In this document: positions 1 through 8,386 of the stretch, piece after piece
Position numbering within the stretch: position 1 is the first letter of the stretch
Layout of the letters: the number at the start of each line of letters is the position of its first letter
Source: JAFGBI01 sp964480725
GTDB taxonomy: Bacteria > Myxococcota_A > Polyangia > Polyangiales > Polyangiaceae
DNA length: 64,000 nt
Assembly (NCBI GenBank): GCA_964480725.1
Contig: CAYZQO010000014.1
Coordinates: 1 to 64,000, forward strand
Direction: 5' to 3'
Notes under the pieces: generated by a model
What the model was told of the DNA's origin: nothing
The model's database searches: none
What the model saw: the letters and a program-made list of their open reading frames with translations, nothing else
Translations under genes and position numbers: made by a program

Positions 1-1
1 C

Positions 2-403
2 ACGTCGAGCCACGACGCGCTCGCGCTCTCGCTCGAGGGCTTCGCGCAGTACGCCGAGCAGCACCGCGCCCGGCTGGCGCGGTTGCCCGGGTTCGCGCCG
101 GCGGTCATCAACGAGGCGCGCGCCGTCGCCGGCCGCCTGCGCGAGCAGTCAGCGCTCAGGCTCGCCAGCGCGGCGACCGCGCGGCGGCAGGGGGCGGTCG
201 CCGACCGCAACCGGCTCGTCGCGCTGCTCGGCGAGCGCGTGCTCGCGGCCCGGCGGGCCGCGCGCTTCGTCTTTCGCGAACACCCCTCCCTGGTGAAGAC
301 CGTCGGCAGCACCTACGACCGCAAGCGCCAGGAGCAGAGCCGCGCGCGGCGGGCCTCCAGGCGGGGCGCGCCACCGGAGCCGCCGCCGGGCGCGCCGGCC
401 TGA
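2..403 (+). CDS. Hypothetical protein, 5'-truncated by the window edge
   Basis: The reading frame is open from base 2 and ends in TGA, giving the last 133 residues of a protein whose start lies outside the window. It is Ala/Arg/Glu-rich and looks almost wholly alpha-helical, with a basic Pro-rich tail (RRGAPPEPPPGAPA). There is no signal peptide, membrane segment or known motif in the visible part. A Leu codon (TTG) at base 83 could be taken for a start, but the frame continues upstream with the same codon bias. I do not recognise the family. It converges on the PPC lipoprotein, with a GC hairpin between the two genes. Confidence 0.6.
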   Translation, partial: TSSHDALALSLEGFAQYAEQHRARLARLPGFAPAVINEARAVAGRLREQSALRLASAATARRQGAVADRNRLVALLGERVLAARRAARFVFREHPSLVKTVGSTYDRKRQEQSRARRASRRGAPPEPPPGAPA

Positions 404-411
404 GCCCGCGG

Positions 412-429
412 GCGCCGCGGCGGCGCGTT
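412..429. terminator. Possible terminator between convergent genes
   Basis: A GCGCC/GGCGC stem (412-416 with 422-426) is followed by GTTT, nine bases after the stop of the truncated gene. The stem is short and the T run is only three bases, so this is weak. Confidence 0.35.
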
Positions 430-433
430 TGCC

Positions 434-1450
434 TCAGAGGCACAGCAGCCCGGTCATGGACACCTGATACCCGACTTCCCCTCCCGAGACATGGGCGGCT
501 CGGAGGTAGTACGTCTCGACGGGGGTGCTGCTGTTCCCGGTGAGGTTGAGCTGGAGCGTCATGGCTCCGTCCGTCGTCGCGAGATCCCTCAAGTCCCCCG
601 TCGGGCCCAGCACCGAGAACGTCACCGTGGCGACGCCGGTTTCCTCCGGTACCAGGTGGAGCTCCGCCAGACACGGTCCGAACGAGAATCCGTAGTAGTC
701 GACGTCGCCCGCGCAGAGCCGTCCCTCGGCCGTGTCGAAGCCGAGGAGGCCCGGGAGGTCGCTCGCCGTCGCCAGACTGTCGTTGGTGTCGACGCAATCG
801 TCCCCGGTTGCTGACGAACCTGCCGCTCCTCCGCGGTTGGGGCCGCCGCCCTGGGCTCCCGCCGAGCCGCCGCTCGTCGTCCCTCCGGAGGCGTCAGCGC
901 CCCCGCTATTCTGACCACCGCCCGGCGTCGAGCCCGCGGCCCCCGCGCTGGGTCCGGTGGCCCCGCCGGGGCCCGTTCCGCCGAGGTCGGCAGGTGCGCC
1001 AGCGCCGCCTGCCGCTCCACCCGTGGCGGTTGCCGTGCCGCCGGCGTCATCGCCGGCGCCGCCACCGCCAGCGCCCGTCGTCGTGCCCCCTTGGGGGACG
1101 CTGCCGCCAAGGCTCCCAGCCGCTGCGCCGGCCTGTCCGGCGGCGCTCTCGCTGCCGCCGACCGAGGGCGGGGCGCCGCCCTGATCCGAGCCGCCGGCGG
1201 CGCCGGTCGGCCCGTTGCCGTCGGGGGCGCCGCCGTTCGCGGTGGAGCTACCCCCCGTCGCGGTGGAGCTACCCCCCGTCGCGGTGGAGCTGCCCCCCGT
1301 CGCGGTCGAGCTACCCCCTGAGCCGCTGCCACCCTCCGCCGCCTCCCCGGTGGCACCTCCCGAATCGCAGCCCTGCGCCAGGCTGGCGAAGAGGGCTAGC
1401 GAGAGGACGAGGACGGAGCCCGGCTGGGTGCGCGCGATCGAGAGGTTCAT
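434..1450 (-). CDS. PPC-domain lipoprotein with a Gly-rich repeat stalk
   Basis: Of the 338 residues, the N-terminus (MNLSIARTQPGSVLVLSLAL) plus lipobox SLAQGC places the lipidated Cys at residue 28. ATG 1450 is chosen because it puts the signal peptide at the N-terminus; an upstream extension would bury it. Residues about 30-220 are low-complexity Gly/Ala/Ser/Thr, including four near-identical GGSSTAT units. The C-terminal ~110 residues fit a bacterial pre-peptidase C-terminal (PPC) beta-sandwich: DDCVDTNDSLATASDL, then DVDYYGFSF, then YYLRAAHVSGGEVGYQVSM. PPC domains are usually appendages of secreted enzymes; none is attached here, so I infer a stalked surface binding module. No Shine-Dalgarno is visible. 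It lies downstream of the VWA lipoprotein on the same strand. Confidence 0.8.
   Translation of the reverse strand: MNLSIARTQPGSVLVLSLALFASLAQGCDSGGATGEAAEGGSGSGGSSTATGGSSTATGGSSTATGGSSTANGGAPDGNGPTGAAGGSDQGGAPPSVGGSESAAGQAGAAAGSLGGSVPQGGTTTGAGGGGAGDDAGGTATATGGAAGGAGAPADLGGTGPGGATGPSAGAAGSTPGGGQNSGGADASGGTTSGGSAGAQGGGPNRGGAAGSSATGDDCVDTNDSLATASDLPGLLGFDTAEGRLCAGDVDYYGFSFGPCLAELHLVPEETGVATVTFSVLGPTGDLRDLATTDGAMTLQLNLTGNSSTPVETYYLRAAHVSGGEVGYQVSMTGLLCL
1238..1320 (-). repeat. Four tandem 21-nt repeats coding GGSSTAT
   Basis: The units start at 1238, 1259, 1280 and 1301 and differ by only one to three bases. The 21-nt period keeps frame, so slippage would change stalk length by 7 residues per unit without breaking the lipoprotein gene. 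Confidence 0.9.
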
Positions 1451-1628
1451 CTGGGTCCTGGGCGCGGCGGTGGGGGAGCGACGGATCCGCCCGCCTTGCT
1501 CATGCGCTGGGGCCGCTGAGCCCGAGCGCCCCGATCGCCGGAGGCGAGACACGTACTGCAACCCGCGAAACCGAACAACCGAGAACCAGGAGGCCCACCC
1601 TCGACCGGTGGCTCGCTGGGCGCGCCGC

Positions 1629-4190
1629 CTACTCCCGCTCGATCTGGCCCTGGCAGGCGATGGCGACGACGGAGGGCCCGAAGGGGACCGGGACCTCGAG
1701 CCGCCGGGAGGGGAAGCGGAAATTGCGCCGCTGGGAGTCCGGGCAGGCGTCGACGAGGAGCGGGTTGCCGACGCAGTCCGGCTCGTCGCGCCAGGCGTCG
1801 GGGTGTTCCCGATCGACCTCGCAGCGCGCCGTGCCGTCGCCGTCGCGGTCGGAGCTCGCGTCGAGGAAGCAGTAGCCGACCGCGTCCTGGCCGAGCTCGC
1901 TGTCGGGGGCCCCGAGGCAGCGCTCGAGATCCTCGCCCTCGGCGGGGGTCATCGTGCACAGGACGTAGCTCGAGCAGGGGTTCGCCGCCGTGTCGTCGCA
2001 GCGGCCCGCCTGGCGGAGATCCCGGCGGACGACGGCCGAAACCTCCGGCGAGGGGGGGGCCCGGCCGGGCAGACCGCAGTGGATGCCCTCGCGGGGGTGG
2101 GTGATCTCGACGAGCACGCAGGGCAGGGTCCCGTCGCTGCGCAGGGGGAGGGGAGCCGGGAAGCAGGTCCCGCTGCCTCCCCGCCAGAGATGGTCGAAGC
2201 GGTGCCCGAACAGGCTCGCGAGGGCGGCGCGGTAGCCGTAGGCCGAGGTGTCACGGGCCTCCTCGGCGGTGAGCTTGGGACAGGCGGAGGCGACGCTGGA
2301 GTTCCAGTTGAATTCCTTGAGCACGCTGAGGATCCGCAAGCCCGGATGGGCCTTGCCGAAGCGCTGCGTGATGCCCGCTACCGACTCGCCCGGCGCCTGA
2401 CAGAGCGGCTTGGTGGCGAGGTTAGGGTCTGCCTCCTTGCATTCGCAGCCGCCCGTGACCGCGCTCGTGCACTCGCGCGTCTCGGCGAGCGGGTAGGTGC
2501 ACGCGTACTGCAGCATGCTGCCGTCGGTCACGTCGACCTCGTGGCCGTTGATCGCGCTGGTGCCGTTCGCGCTCCCGGGCGGGGCGGGCTTGTCGCCGGT
2601 GAGGGGGTTCGATGGCGGTAGCGGAAGCCCGCTCAAGGCGTGCACGCCGTAGCGCGGCTCGACGGACTCCCACATGAACGGATCGAGCGGGTAGCCGTTG
2701 GTACTTTCGCTGCCCAGGATGGTGTCCCAGCGGTCCAGCAGCGACCCCTGGGCCGCCCCCGCCGTCGTCGCCGGCAACAACTCCAGGTTGTCCGGGTCGT
2801 TCAACGTCTCCGGGGTGGCGATGTCCTGCCAGGGCACGCCGACGATGCCGGTGAGGAACACCAGCTCGTTGCCTGACCGCGGCACCAGGTGCGGGTAGTA
2901 CGCGTTGTCGCTCATGAGCGGGTTGGTGTACTGGCAGTACCGGGCGCCGCCGCCCACTTCCGTGCAGCTGCCGCCCTCGGGCTGCTGCGGGCTCGGCGGG
3001 CAGTCCTCGTTGCCGTCGCAGGCGCGGCCGTCGACCAGCGGGTTGGTGAGCGCATCGACGTAGCGCTGCGTGGGCTGGAGGAAATCGACGCCGAAGCGCC
3101 GCGTCTGCTCATAGCAGCGGAGGTTACTGTGCTCCTCGGCCCCGGTGAGCGGCCCGAGCTGGCAGCCCGGGTCGTCGGCGAGCGCGGCGCAGCCCTCCGG
3201 GGGCGCGTCCTCCCTGAGGGCGCAGGACCGGCAGCAGCGATCGGACGGGGCCGTCGCGCAGCTCGCGGTGCCGCGCGGGAGCTTCCCGATGGCGCTCGCA
3301 CCCGCGACGTAGAAGCCCGGCCCGTCGTCGCGCACGGAGCAATCGTCCTCGTCGGTCAGGAGCACGATGCCGACGGCCGAGTCCGGGCGGAGGAAGCGCG
3401 CCCGCTGTTCGAGGAGCGTCGTGTTGAGGCCGTCGGCCACCGACCGGGTGCCGTCGTTCACCACGCGCGTCGGCGGCATCGGGTCGACGAGGAAGCGGAC
3501 CATCGCTTCGAGCGGCGCCTCGTAGCCGCACCCCCGCTCCCCGACCGCCTCGACGATCCTGGACACGTCGGCGACCAGGGGCTCGAGGTCGCGAGCGCCG
3601 TCGCGCCAAGGGTGGCCGCTCCAGGCGACGAAGCCCTGGTCATCGGGGGTGGCGATCCCGCGCAGGGGGGCGACGAGCTCGCCGCGGTCGTCCTTCTCCG
3701 GGCTGAAGGTCGAGCCCTCGTCGGGGCTGCAGGCGATGCCCCCGTGCCCACCGAGGCTCGAGGTGATGACCCCGACGTGGACGTCGGAGAAGGCGGACGA
3801 CCGCGGCGTCCAGCCCGCGGGGCAGCCGCCGTCGTCGGAGACGGCGGGATCCCCGGTTTCCGGATCCTCGCAGGAGACGGCGAGCAGCCGGGCGAAGAAG
3901 CCCGGCAGCGCCTCGGCCAGGAGCCGGTGCTTGTCGGCCATGCCGATCGAGTTGTCGAGCACGAAGAGCAGGTCGAGCCGATCCGTGCCGGAGACGGAGA
4001 GCGTCTTCCTGATCTCGTAGAGCCGGAGCGAGCCCTCTTCGAAGAGCCTAGGGTCCGTGCAGGCGGTCGCGCTGAGCGCGAGCGCGAGCAGCCCCGCGGT
4101 GGCCGCCGGGCGCAGCCGCGTCGAGGGCCCGGGTCCTGGCCCCCGCGGCGTGCAACGACTGGAGGGCACGGCGCTGGATCGGCGGCGCAT
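1629..4190 (-). CDS. Large VWA-domain lipoprotein, copy 1 (modified MIDAS)
   Basis: 853 residues. The signal peptide ends in lipobox LSATAC (Cys44). A VWA fold follows: RLDLLFVLDN at 71-80, then SIGMAD, and LLTDEDDC further on. The metal-ion-dependent adhesion site is normally DxSxS; here it reads D79-N-S81-I-G83, so the third ligand is Gly. The rest is Cys-rich (CCRSC, CxC pairs) and suggests a disulfide-stabilised extracytoplasmic protein. The C-terminus has Asp-rich DRDGDGTARC and the conserved block NPLLVDACPDSQRR. It is a full-length paralogue of the protein at 48671-51208, sharing SSLGGHGGIAC, CQYTNPLMSDN and the C-terminal block. VWA lipoproteins usually bind proteins or surfaces; the specific role is unknown. 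Confidence 0.85.
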   Translation of the reverse strand: MRRRSSAVPSSRCTPRGPGPGPSTRLRPAATAGLLALALSATACTDPRLFEEGSLRLYEIRKTLSVSGTDRLDLLFVLDNSIGMADKHRLLAEALPGFFARLLAVSCEDPETGDPAVSDDGGCPAGWTPRSSAFSDVHVGVITSSLGGHGGIACSPDEGSTFSPEKDDRGELVAPLRGIATPDDQGFVAWSGHPWRDGARDLEPLVADVSRIVEAVGERGCGYEAPLEAMVRFLVDPMPPTRVVNDGTRSVADGLNTTLLEQRARFLRPDSAVGIVLLTDEDDCSVRDDGPGFYVAGASAIGKLPRGTASCATAPSDRCCRSCALREDAPPEGCAALADDPGCQLGPLTGAEEHSNLRCYEQTRRFGVDFLQPTQRYVDALTNPLVDGRACDGNEDCPPSPQQPEGGSCTEVGGGARYCQYTNPLMSDNAYYPHLVPRSGNELVFLTGIVGVPWQDIATPETLNDPDNLELLPATTAGAAQGSLLDRWDTILGSESTNGYPLDPFMWESVEPRYGVHALSGLPLPPSNPLTGDKPAPPGSANGTSAINGHEVDVTDGSMLQYACTYPLAETRECTSAVTGGCECKEADPNLATKPLCQAPGESVAGITQRFGKAHPGLRILSVLKEFNWNSSVASACPKLTAEEARDTSAYGYRAALASLFGHRFDHLWRGGSGTCFPAPLPLRSDGTLPCVLVEITHPREGIHCGLPGRAPPSPEVSAVVRRDLRQAGRCDDTAANPCSSYVLCTMTPAEGEDLERCLGAPDSELGQDAVGYCFLDASSDRDGDGTARCEVDREHPDAWRDEPDCVGNPLLVDACPDSQRRNFRFPSRRLEVPVPFGPSVVAIACQGQIERE

Positions 4191-4416
4191 CCCCGCGGCA
4201 CGAGCAGGATCCGTACCAGCGGGTCAGCGCGGCATTTGCGCGCGGGATGGCCCCCGTGACCGCCAACTGGAGGTGGCAGGGTGCTGCCGCCGGCAACTCC
4301 GGTGGCGGCCGCCCCGGCGGCCCCCCAGGGCAAGGGCAAGGGGACGGCGAGGCGCCACGGCCCCCGAAGTCGCTCCTGGCCGGGCGGGGTGGGGCGGGTG
4401 TACCGTCTCTTCTACG

Positions 4417-4875
4417 ATGCCGTTCGCATTACCCAAGGAGTCGTTGCTCGTGATCGCGGCCGTGGCGCAAGCCGATGGGCTCATCCGCCAGGACGAGACC
4501 AAGGCGCTGCTGCGCGCGGCGGCACAATGTGGCCTCGCCGGGGAGGAGCTCGCCGCCGTCGAGGCGGCAGCAAAGGGTGGCGTGGCGCTCCCGGCCGTGG
4601 ACGTCGGCGGCCTGAACGACTGGCAGAAGGGCCTGACCTATGCCCTGGCGTACTGGCTCGCCAAGGTCGATGGCGTGGTCAACGCGCAGGAGCTCGCGCA
4701 CCTGAGGGAGCTCGGACAGAAGCTGGGCCTGCCCAAGCTCAAGCTCGAGGCCGCGCAGAGCGCCGTCTTCGACGTCACCTGCTTGCCGGGGGGGCACCGG
4801 CCGGAGAAATACGACTTCGGGGCGTTGGCCGAGCGCCTGCGGGTCAAGCTCCCGAGCCTCGCCCCGCCCAAGTAG
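4417..4875 (+). CDS. TerB-like alpha-helical protein
   Basis: 152 residues, cytoplasmic, no signal peptide. Two halves carry the acidic helical motif of TerB/DjlA-type domains: AQADGLIRQDETKALL near residue 18 and AKVDGVVNAQELAHLREL near residue 85. TerB folds bind metal or serve as interaction modules in tellurite-resistance and stress systems. No other ter genes are nearby, so a tellurite role cannot be claimed. ATG 4417 is chosen because the upstream extension is Arg/Gly/Pro noise. A TACCGT hexamer lies 10 nt before the ATG and there is no Shine-Dalgarno. Confidence 0.75.
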   Translation: MPFALPKESLLVIAAVAQADGLIRQDETKALLRAAAQCGLAGEELAAVEAAAKGGVALPAVDVGGLNDWQKGLTYALAYWLAKVDGVVNAQELAHLRELGQKLGLPKLKLEAAQSAVFDVTCLPGGHRPEKYDFGALAERLRVKLPSLAPPK

Positions 4876-4897
4876 GGGACGCGCCGCTCCGATCGGG

Positions 4898-5293
4898 TCA
4901 GTCGCCGGTGGGGGTGAGCTGGATCTCGAGCTCTTCCGGCTCCACCCCGCAGTCGCCGTCGGAGGTGACCTCGACGGTGGTGCTGGCGGCGGTGTAACCG
5001 TCCCGCGACACCGACACCGTGTAGGTGCCGGCGACGTTGCCGCCGAGGTAGCGGCAGGGGTCCGGCCCCTCCGCCACCAGCTCCTCGGCGTAGCGGGCGT
5101 GCTCGAGCTGCACCACGGCGTCGCAGAGCGGCTCGCCGGTGTCGGCGTCGGTCACCGCGAGCACGAGCCCCACGCTCCGCACGCCGGTGCACTCGGCCGA
5201 GTCCGAGCCGCAGCCCCCCGCCAGGGCCATGACGAGGCCCGCCGACCCGGCGAGGGCGGCGCGCGCGCGCCGCCCACCACTGCGGCGCGCCAT
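4898..5293 (-). CDS. Small lipoprotein with carboxypeptidase-regulatory-like domain
   Basis: 131 residues. The signal peptide ends in lipobox MALAGGC (Cys28). The mature part contains VLAVTDADTGEPLCDAVVQL and AGTYTVSVSRDGYTAASTTV, the hallmarks of a carboxypeptidase regulatory-like (transthyretin-type) beta-sandwich. Such domains usually sit on cell-surface proteins and mediate binding. Its ATG shares one base with the TGA of leuB (TGATG), so it is probably translationally coupled to that metabolic gene, which is an odd pairing. Four cysteines in the mature domain may form disulfides. Confidence 0.75.
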   Translation of the reverse strand: MARRSGGRRARAALAGSAGLVMALAGGCGSDSAECTGVRSVGLVLAVTDADTGEPLCDAVVQLEHARYAEELVAEGPDPCRYLGGNVAGTYTVSVSRDGYTAASTTVEVTSDGDCGVEPEELEIQLTPTGD

Positions 5294-6369
5294 CAGATCC
5301 CGTCCGCGACGAGCTGGGCCACGGCGTCGCCCACCTCGGTGGTGGTCATGCCCATCTTGCCCGCGGCCTGGCTCTGCATGCGCTCGGAGGTCAGCTTCTT
5401 GACCGCCCGATCGACGGCCTCGGCGGCCTCGTGGTGGTGCAGGCTGTGCTCCAGCAGCATCCCGCCGGCGCAGATCGCCGCCATCGGGTTGATCACGTTC
5501 TTGCCCGTGTACTTGGGGGCGGAGCCGCCGATCGGCTCGTACATGCTGACCCCCTCGGGGTTCAGGTTGCCGCCGGCGGCGATCCCCATGCCGCCCTGAA
5601 TCATGGCGCCGAGATCGGTGATGATGTCGCCGAAGATGTTGTTGGTGACGATCACGTCGTACCACTCGGGGTTCTTCACGAACCACATGCAGCAGGCGTC
5701 GACGTGGTTGTAGTCACGCTTGATGTCCGGGTAGTCGCGCTGGCCCATCTCGTGGAAGGCGCGCTCCCAGAGATCGAACTCGTAGGTGAGGACGTTGGTC
5801 TTGCCCACCAGCGTCAGGGTCTTGGTCTTGGCGCGCGCCCGCGTCAGCTCGAACGCGAACTTGAGGCACCGGTCCGCGCCAGCGCGCGACTGGATCGAGG
5901 TCTGCACCGCGATCTCCTCGGGCGTCCCCTTCTTGAGGAAGCCGCCCGAGCCCGTGTACAGGCCCTCGTTGTTCTCCCGCACCACCACGAAGTCGATGTG
6001 CTCCGGCCCCTTGTCTTTGATCGGGGTCCAGACGCCCGGATAGAGCTTGATGGGGCGGAGGTTGATGTACTGCTGGAGCTCGAAGCGCAGGCGGAGCAGG
6101 ATCCCCTTCTCGAGGATGCCCGGCTTGACGTCGGGGTGACCGATGGCTCCGAGCAGGATCGCGTCCTTCTTGCGGAGTTGCTCGGCGGCAGAGTCCGGGA
6201 GGACCTCCCCGGTGCGGAGGTAGCGGTCACCACCCCAGTCGATCACCTCCCAGTCGAGCTGGAAGCCGAAGCGCCGCGCGGCGACGTCGAGCACCTTCTT
6301 CGCCTCTTGGGCGACCTCGGGCCCGGTGCCGTCACCGCCGATCAGCGCCAATTGATAGGTCTTGGGCAT
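5293..6369 (-). CDS. leuB: 3-isopropylmalate dehydrogenase
   Basis: 358 residues, the usual length for the family. It oxidatively decarboxylates 3-isopropylmalate with NAD in leucine synthesis, in the cytoplasm. Visible family features: LALIGGDGTGPEV at the N-terminus, the substrate-loop arginines in LRLRFELQQYINLRP, the VVRENNEGLYTG active-site segment, the metal-site region NIFGDIITDLGAMIQGGMG, and the cofactor loop EPIGGSAPKYTGKN. The related isocitrate and tartrate dehydrogenases cannot be fully excluded. The start has a Shine-Dalgarno (GGAGAGG). No leuA, leuC or leuD is adjacent. It overlaps the downstream lipoprotein by one base. Confidence 0.88.
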   Translation of the reverse strand: MPKTYQLALIGGDGTGPEVAQEAKKVLDVAARRFGFQLDWEVIDWGGDRYLRTGEVLPDSAAEQLRKKDAILLGAIGHPDVKPGILEKGILLRLRFELQQYINLRPIKLYPGVWTPIKDKGPEHIDFVVVRENNEGLYTGSGGFLKKGTPEEIAVQTSIQSRAGADRCLKFAFELTRARAKTKTLTLVGKTNVLTYEFDLWERAFHEMGQRDYPDIKRDYNHVDACCMWFVKNPEWYDVIVTNNIFGDIITDLGAMIQGGMGIAAGGNLNPEGVSMYEPIGGSAPKYTGKNVINPMAAICAGGMLLEHSLHHHEAAEAVDRAVKKLTSERMQSQAAGKMGMTTTEVGDAVAQLVADGI

Positions 6370-6543
6370 CTCTCGTCCTCTCCTGCAGGGGGCGCCGTCG
6401 CGCGTCCAGCGTCGGCGCTCAGGGCGGTCCGGAGGCGCTCGGGACGGCGGCTCCAGGCCCGCGGGTCGCGCGAGCCTCCTCCATCGCCGACGGGATCGCA
6501 AGCCCGCGGGTGGAAGCAAGCTTCCGCCGAGGTTCGAAAGGTG

Positions 6544-6549
6544 TATCCT
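6544..6549 (+). promoter_or_regulatory. Candidate -10 (TATCCT) for the EAL gene
   Basis: TATCCT lies 10 nt before GTG 6560, so any leader would be a few bases at most. No clear -35 is seen. Confidence 0.35.
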
Positions 6550-6559
6550 GCGGGGCACG

Positions 6560-7582
6560 GTGAGCGAGCGCCGCGGCAAGGAGCAGTGGACGTTCTCGGA
6601 CGCGGGCGAGACGGCCTCCCTTGTCGGTGAGGCCCGCACGGTGCGCTCGCTCGGGATCGACGCGATCGGCGTGGTGTACCAGCCGATCGTGGACCTGCGT
6701 ACGGGGCGCAATTTCGCCGCCGAGGCGCTGGTTCGGTGCCGGCTCCCGGAGTTCAAGTGCCCCATCGCTCTCTTCGAGGCGGCGGTCGCGGAGCGGGCCT
6801 GTGGGCGGCTGGGGCGGACGATCCGGGAGGTGGCGTTCGCGGAGGCCCCGCCGATCCCGCTCTTCGTCAATCTGCACCCGCAGGAGCTGAGCTCGCGGTG
6901 GCTGGTCCGCCCCGATGACCCGCTGAATTTCCACGATCAACCCGTCTTCCTCGAGATCACCGAGTCGGCCGCGTTCGACCATTTCGACCTGGTGACGAGC
7001 ACGCTGCGCGAGGTCTGCTCGCGCTCGGGCGCGAAGCTGGTGGTGGACGACTTCGGCGCCGGGTACTCGAACCTCAAGCGGGTGATGGAGATCGAGCCGG
7101 CGGTGGTCAAGCTCGATCGCGAGCTCATCTCGGGGCTGCACCAGAACCCCAAGCAGCGGCTCCTGGTCACGCACGTCGTGGAGCTCTGCAAGGCGCTCGG
7201 TGCCCGGGTGGTCGCGGAGGGGATCGAGACGGTCGGTGAGCTCCGGGCCTCGCGCGAGTGCGGCGTCCATTACGGACAGGGCTTTCTGCTGGCGCGCCCG
7301 GGTAACCCGATGCCGGAGGTGACGTGGCCGCTCGGAGCTCCGGCGCCTCCGTCGCGCCCGTCGCGCCAACAGCCCACGAGGACCCTGTCGCCGCGCCCGG
7401 CGCCCAAGTCGGCGCCGCCGCGCCCGGCGCCCAAGTCGGCGCCGCCGCGCCCGGCGTCGCGGTCCCCGGGGTTCCGAACGGCACCGACCAAGCCGCAGCT
7501 GCCGGCGCGACGGAAGAGCGTCCGGGCGATGCCGGAGAATCCTCCTGCGTCGTCGCCCCGCGGCGGCCGGGGCGGCCGCTGA
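6560..7582 (+). CDS. Stand-alone EAL-domain c-di-GMP phosphodiesterase
   Basis: 340 residues. The EAL domain (about 30-260) retains the residues expected in an active enzyme hydrolysing cyclic di-GMP: E55 in the EAL motif, the Asn of FVNLHPQEL, the glutamate of EITE, DDFGAGYS, the Lys-x-Asp of VKLD, VAEGIE and QGFLLARP. There is no GGDEF, PAS or membrane domain, so it is a cytosolic PDE without its own sensor. The C-terminal ~80 residues are a basic Pro-rich tail with PPRPAPKSA repeats, possibly a docking tail. GTG 6560 is chosen because upstream residues are non-homologous and overlap the leuB promoter region. Confidence 0.85.
   Translation: MSERRGKEQWTFSDAGETASLVGEARTVRSLGIDAIGVVYQPIVDLRTGRNFAAEALVRCRLPEFKCPIALFEAAVAERACGRLGRTIREVAFAEAPPIPLFVNLHPQELSSRWLVRPDDPLNFHDQPVFLEITESAAFDHFDLVTSTLREVCSRSGAKLVVDDFGAGYSNLKRVMEIEPAVVKLDRELISGLHQNPKQRLLVTHVVELCKALGARVVAEGIETVGELRASRECGVHYGQGFLLARPGNPMPEVTWPLGAPAPPSRPSRQQPTRTLSPRPAPKSAPPRPAPKSAPPRPASRSPGFRTAPTKPQLPARRKSVRAMPENPPASSPRGGRGGR
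7391..7456 (+). repeat. 27-nt tandem repeat in the EAL gene tail
   Basis: Two identical 27-nt units (7391-7417 and 7418-7444) and a 12-nt partial third encode PRPAPKSAP repeats. The period preserves frame. Confidence 0.85.
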
Positions 7583-7589
7583 GCTCGCG

Positions 7590-7618
7590 CGGAGCGCGCG
7601 CCCCGGGCTCGCGCTCCG
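7590..7618. terminator. Bidirectional hairpin between convergent genes
   Basis: A 9-bp perfect stem (7590-7598 with 7610-7618, loop 11 nt) fills the 40-nt gap between the EAL gene and the metallophosphoesterase. There is no T run on either side. Confidence 0.5.
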
Positions 7619-7622
7619 GCGA

Positions 7623-8255
7623 CTAGAGCTCGACCGTGAAGGGGCGGACGTCCATGCCGAGCGTCGTCGTCTCGATGATGGTCGCCGACGCGTGCCCCCC
7701 GCCGGGCGCCTCCCCGACCGAGCCGACGCCGATGACGCGGACGTCCGCGACGGAGCGGTCGAAGGCGACGTGGCTGCCGCCGCACACGATCACGTCGCCG
7801 GGCTCGTCCCCGAGCAGGGCGAGGATCTCGTCGTCATCCATGTCGTGGGTGATGGGCTCGAGCGGATCGGCCGGGCTGCCGTGGACCACGAGCACCGTGT
7901 GCCCCGACTCGACCGGCAGCCGGGCGAGGGCCGGGAGCTTGCCGAGGCGGGCGACGATCAGGTCGCCGAGCTCGAGCTGGACCAACCGCAGGCGCTCGAT
8001 CCGCGCCCGTTCGGCCTCGGTGGTCGCGGTGAGCTTGTGGGGGTCCACCAGCGCGAGCGCGCGATCCGAGGCGCCCTGGACGCACAGCGCCTGCCGGTCG
8101 ACGAGCGCGCGCCAGACCTTGAGCGGCTCCGGCCCCGGGAAGCAGAGGTCGCCGCAGACGACGAGCTGATCCCAGCCGCGCGCGTCGGCCTCCTCGAGGA
8201 CGGACTGCAACGCCGCGTAGTGCCCGTGGACGTCGGAGAGGCAGAGAAATCGCAT
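7623..8255 (-). CDS. Calcineurin-like metallophosphoesterase
   Basis: 210 residues, cytoplasmic. The N-terminal metal motif is intact (LSDVHGH, D8 and H10) and is followed by CGDLCFPG (D36). The third motif, usually GNxD/GNHE, reads QGASDRA with Ala in place of the metal-ligand Asn. Later motifs are VVHGSPADP and GGSHVAFD, where GHTH would be typical. It resembles YfcE/MJ0936-type phosphodiesterases but departs at two positions, so activity is uncertain. ATG 8255 starts exactly at MRFLCLSDVHG. It is divergent from glnE and converges on the EAL gene. Confidence 0.75.
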   Translation of the reverse strand: MRFLCLSDVHGHYAALQSVLEEADARGWDQLVVCGDLCFPGPEPLKVWRALVDRQALCVQGASDRALALVDPHKLTATTEAERARIERLRLVQLELGDLIVARLGKLPALARLPVESGHTVLVVHGSPADPLEPITHDMDDDEILALLGDEPGDVIVCGGSHVAFDRSVADVRVIGVGSVGEAPGGGHASATIIETTTLGMDVRPFTVEL

Positions 8256-8386
8256 GGTGAGGAGCCGAGGCTTGCTTCCGCCAGGCGCCGGGTTACCACG
8301 TTGCGGCGCCGCTGTCTGCGAACGGGCCTGCCCCCCGCGGCCTCGGTGGGGCCGCCTCGGCTGGAGAGTCGGTCCAGGACCACGCC

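Noticed and set aside
4417..4875. A tellurite-resistance locus
   Set aside because: Only a single TerB-like domain protein is present, without terA, terC, terD or terZ.
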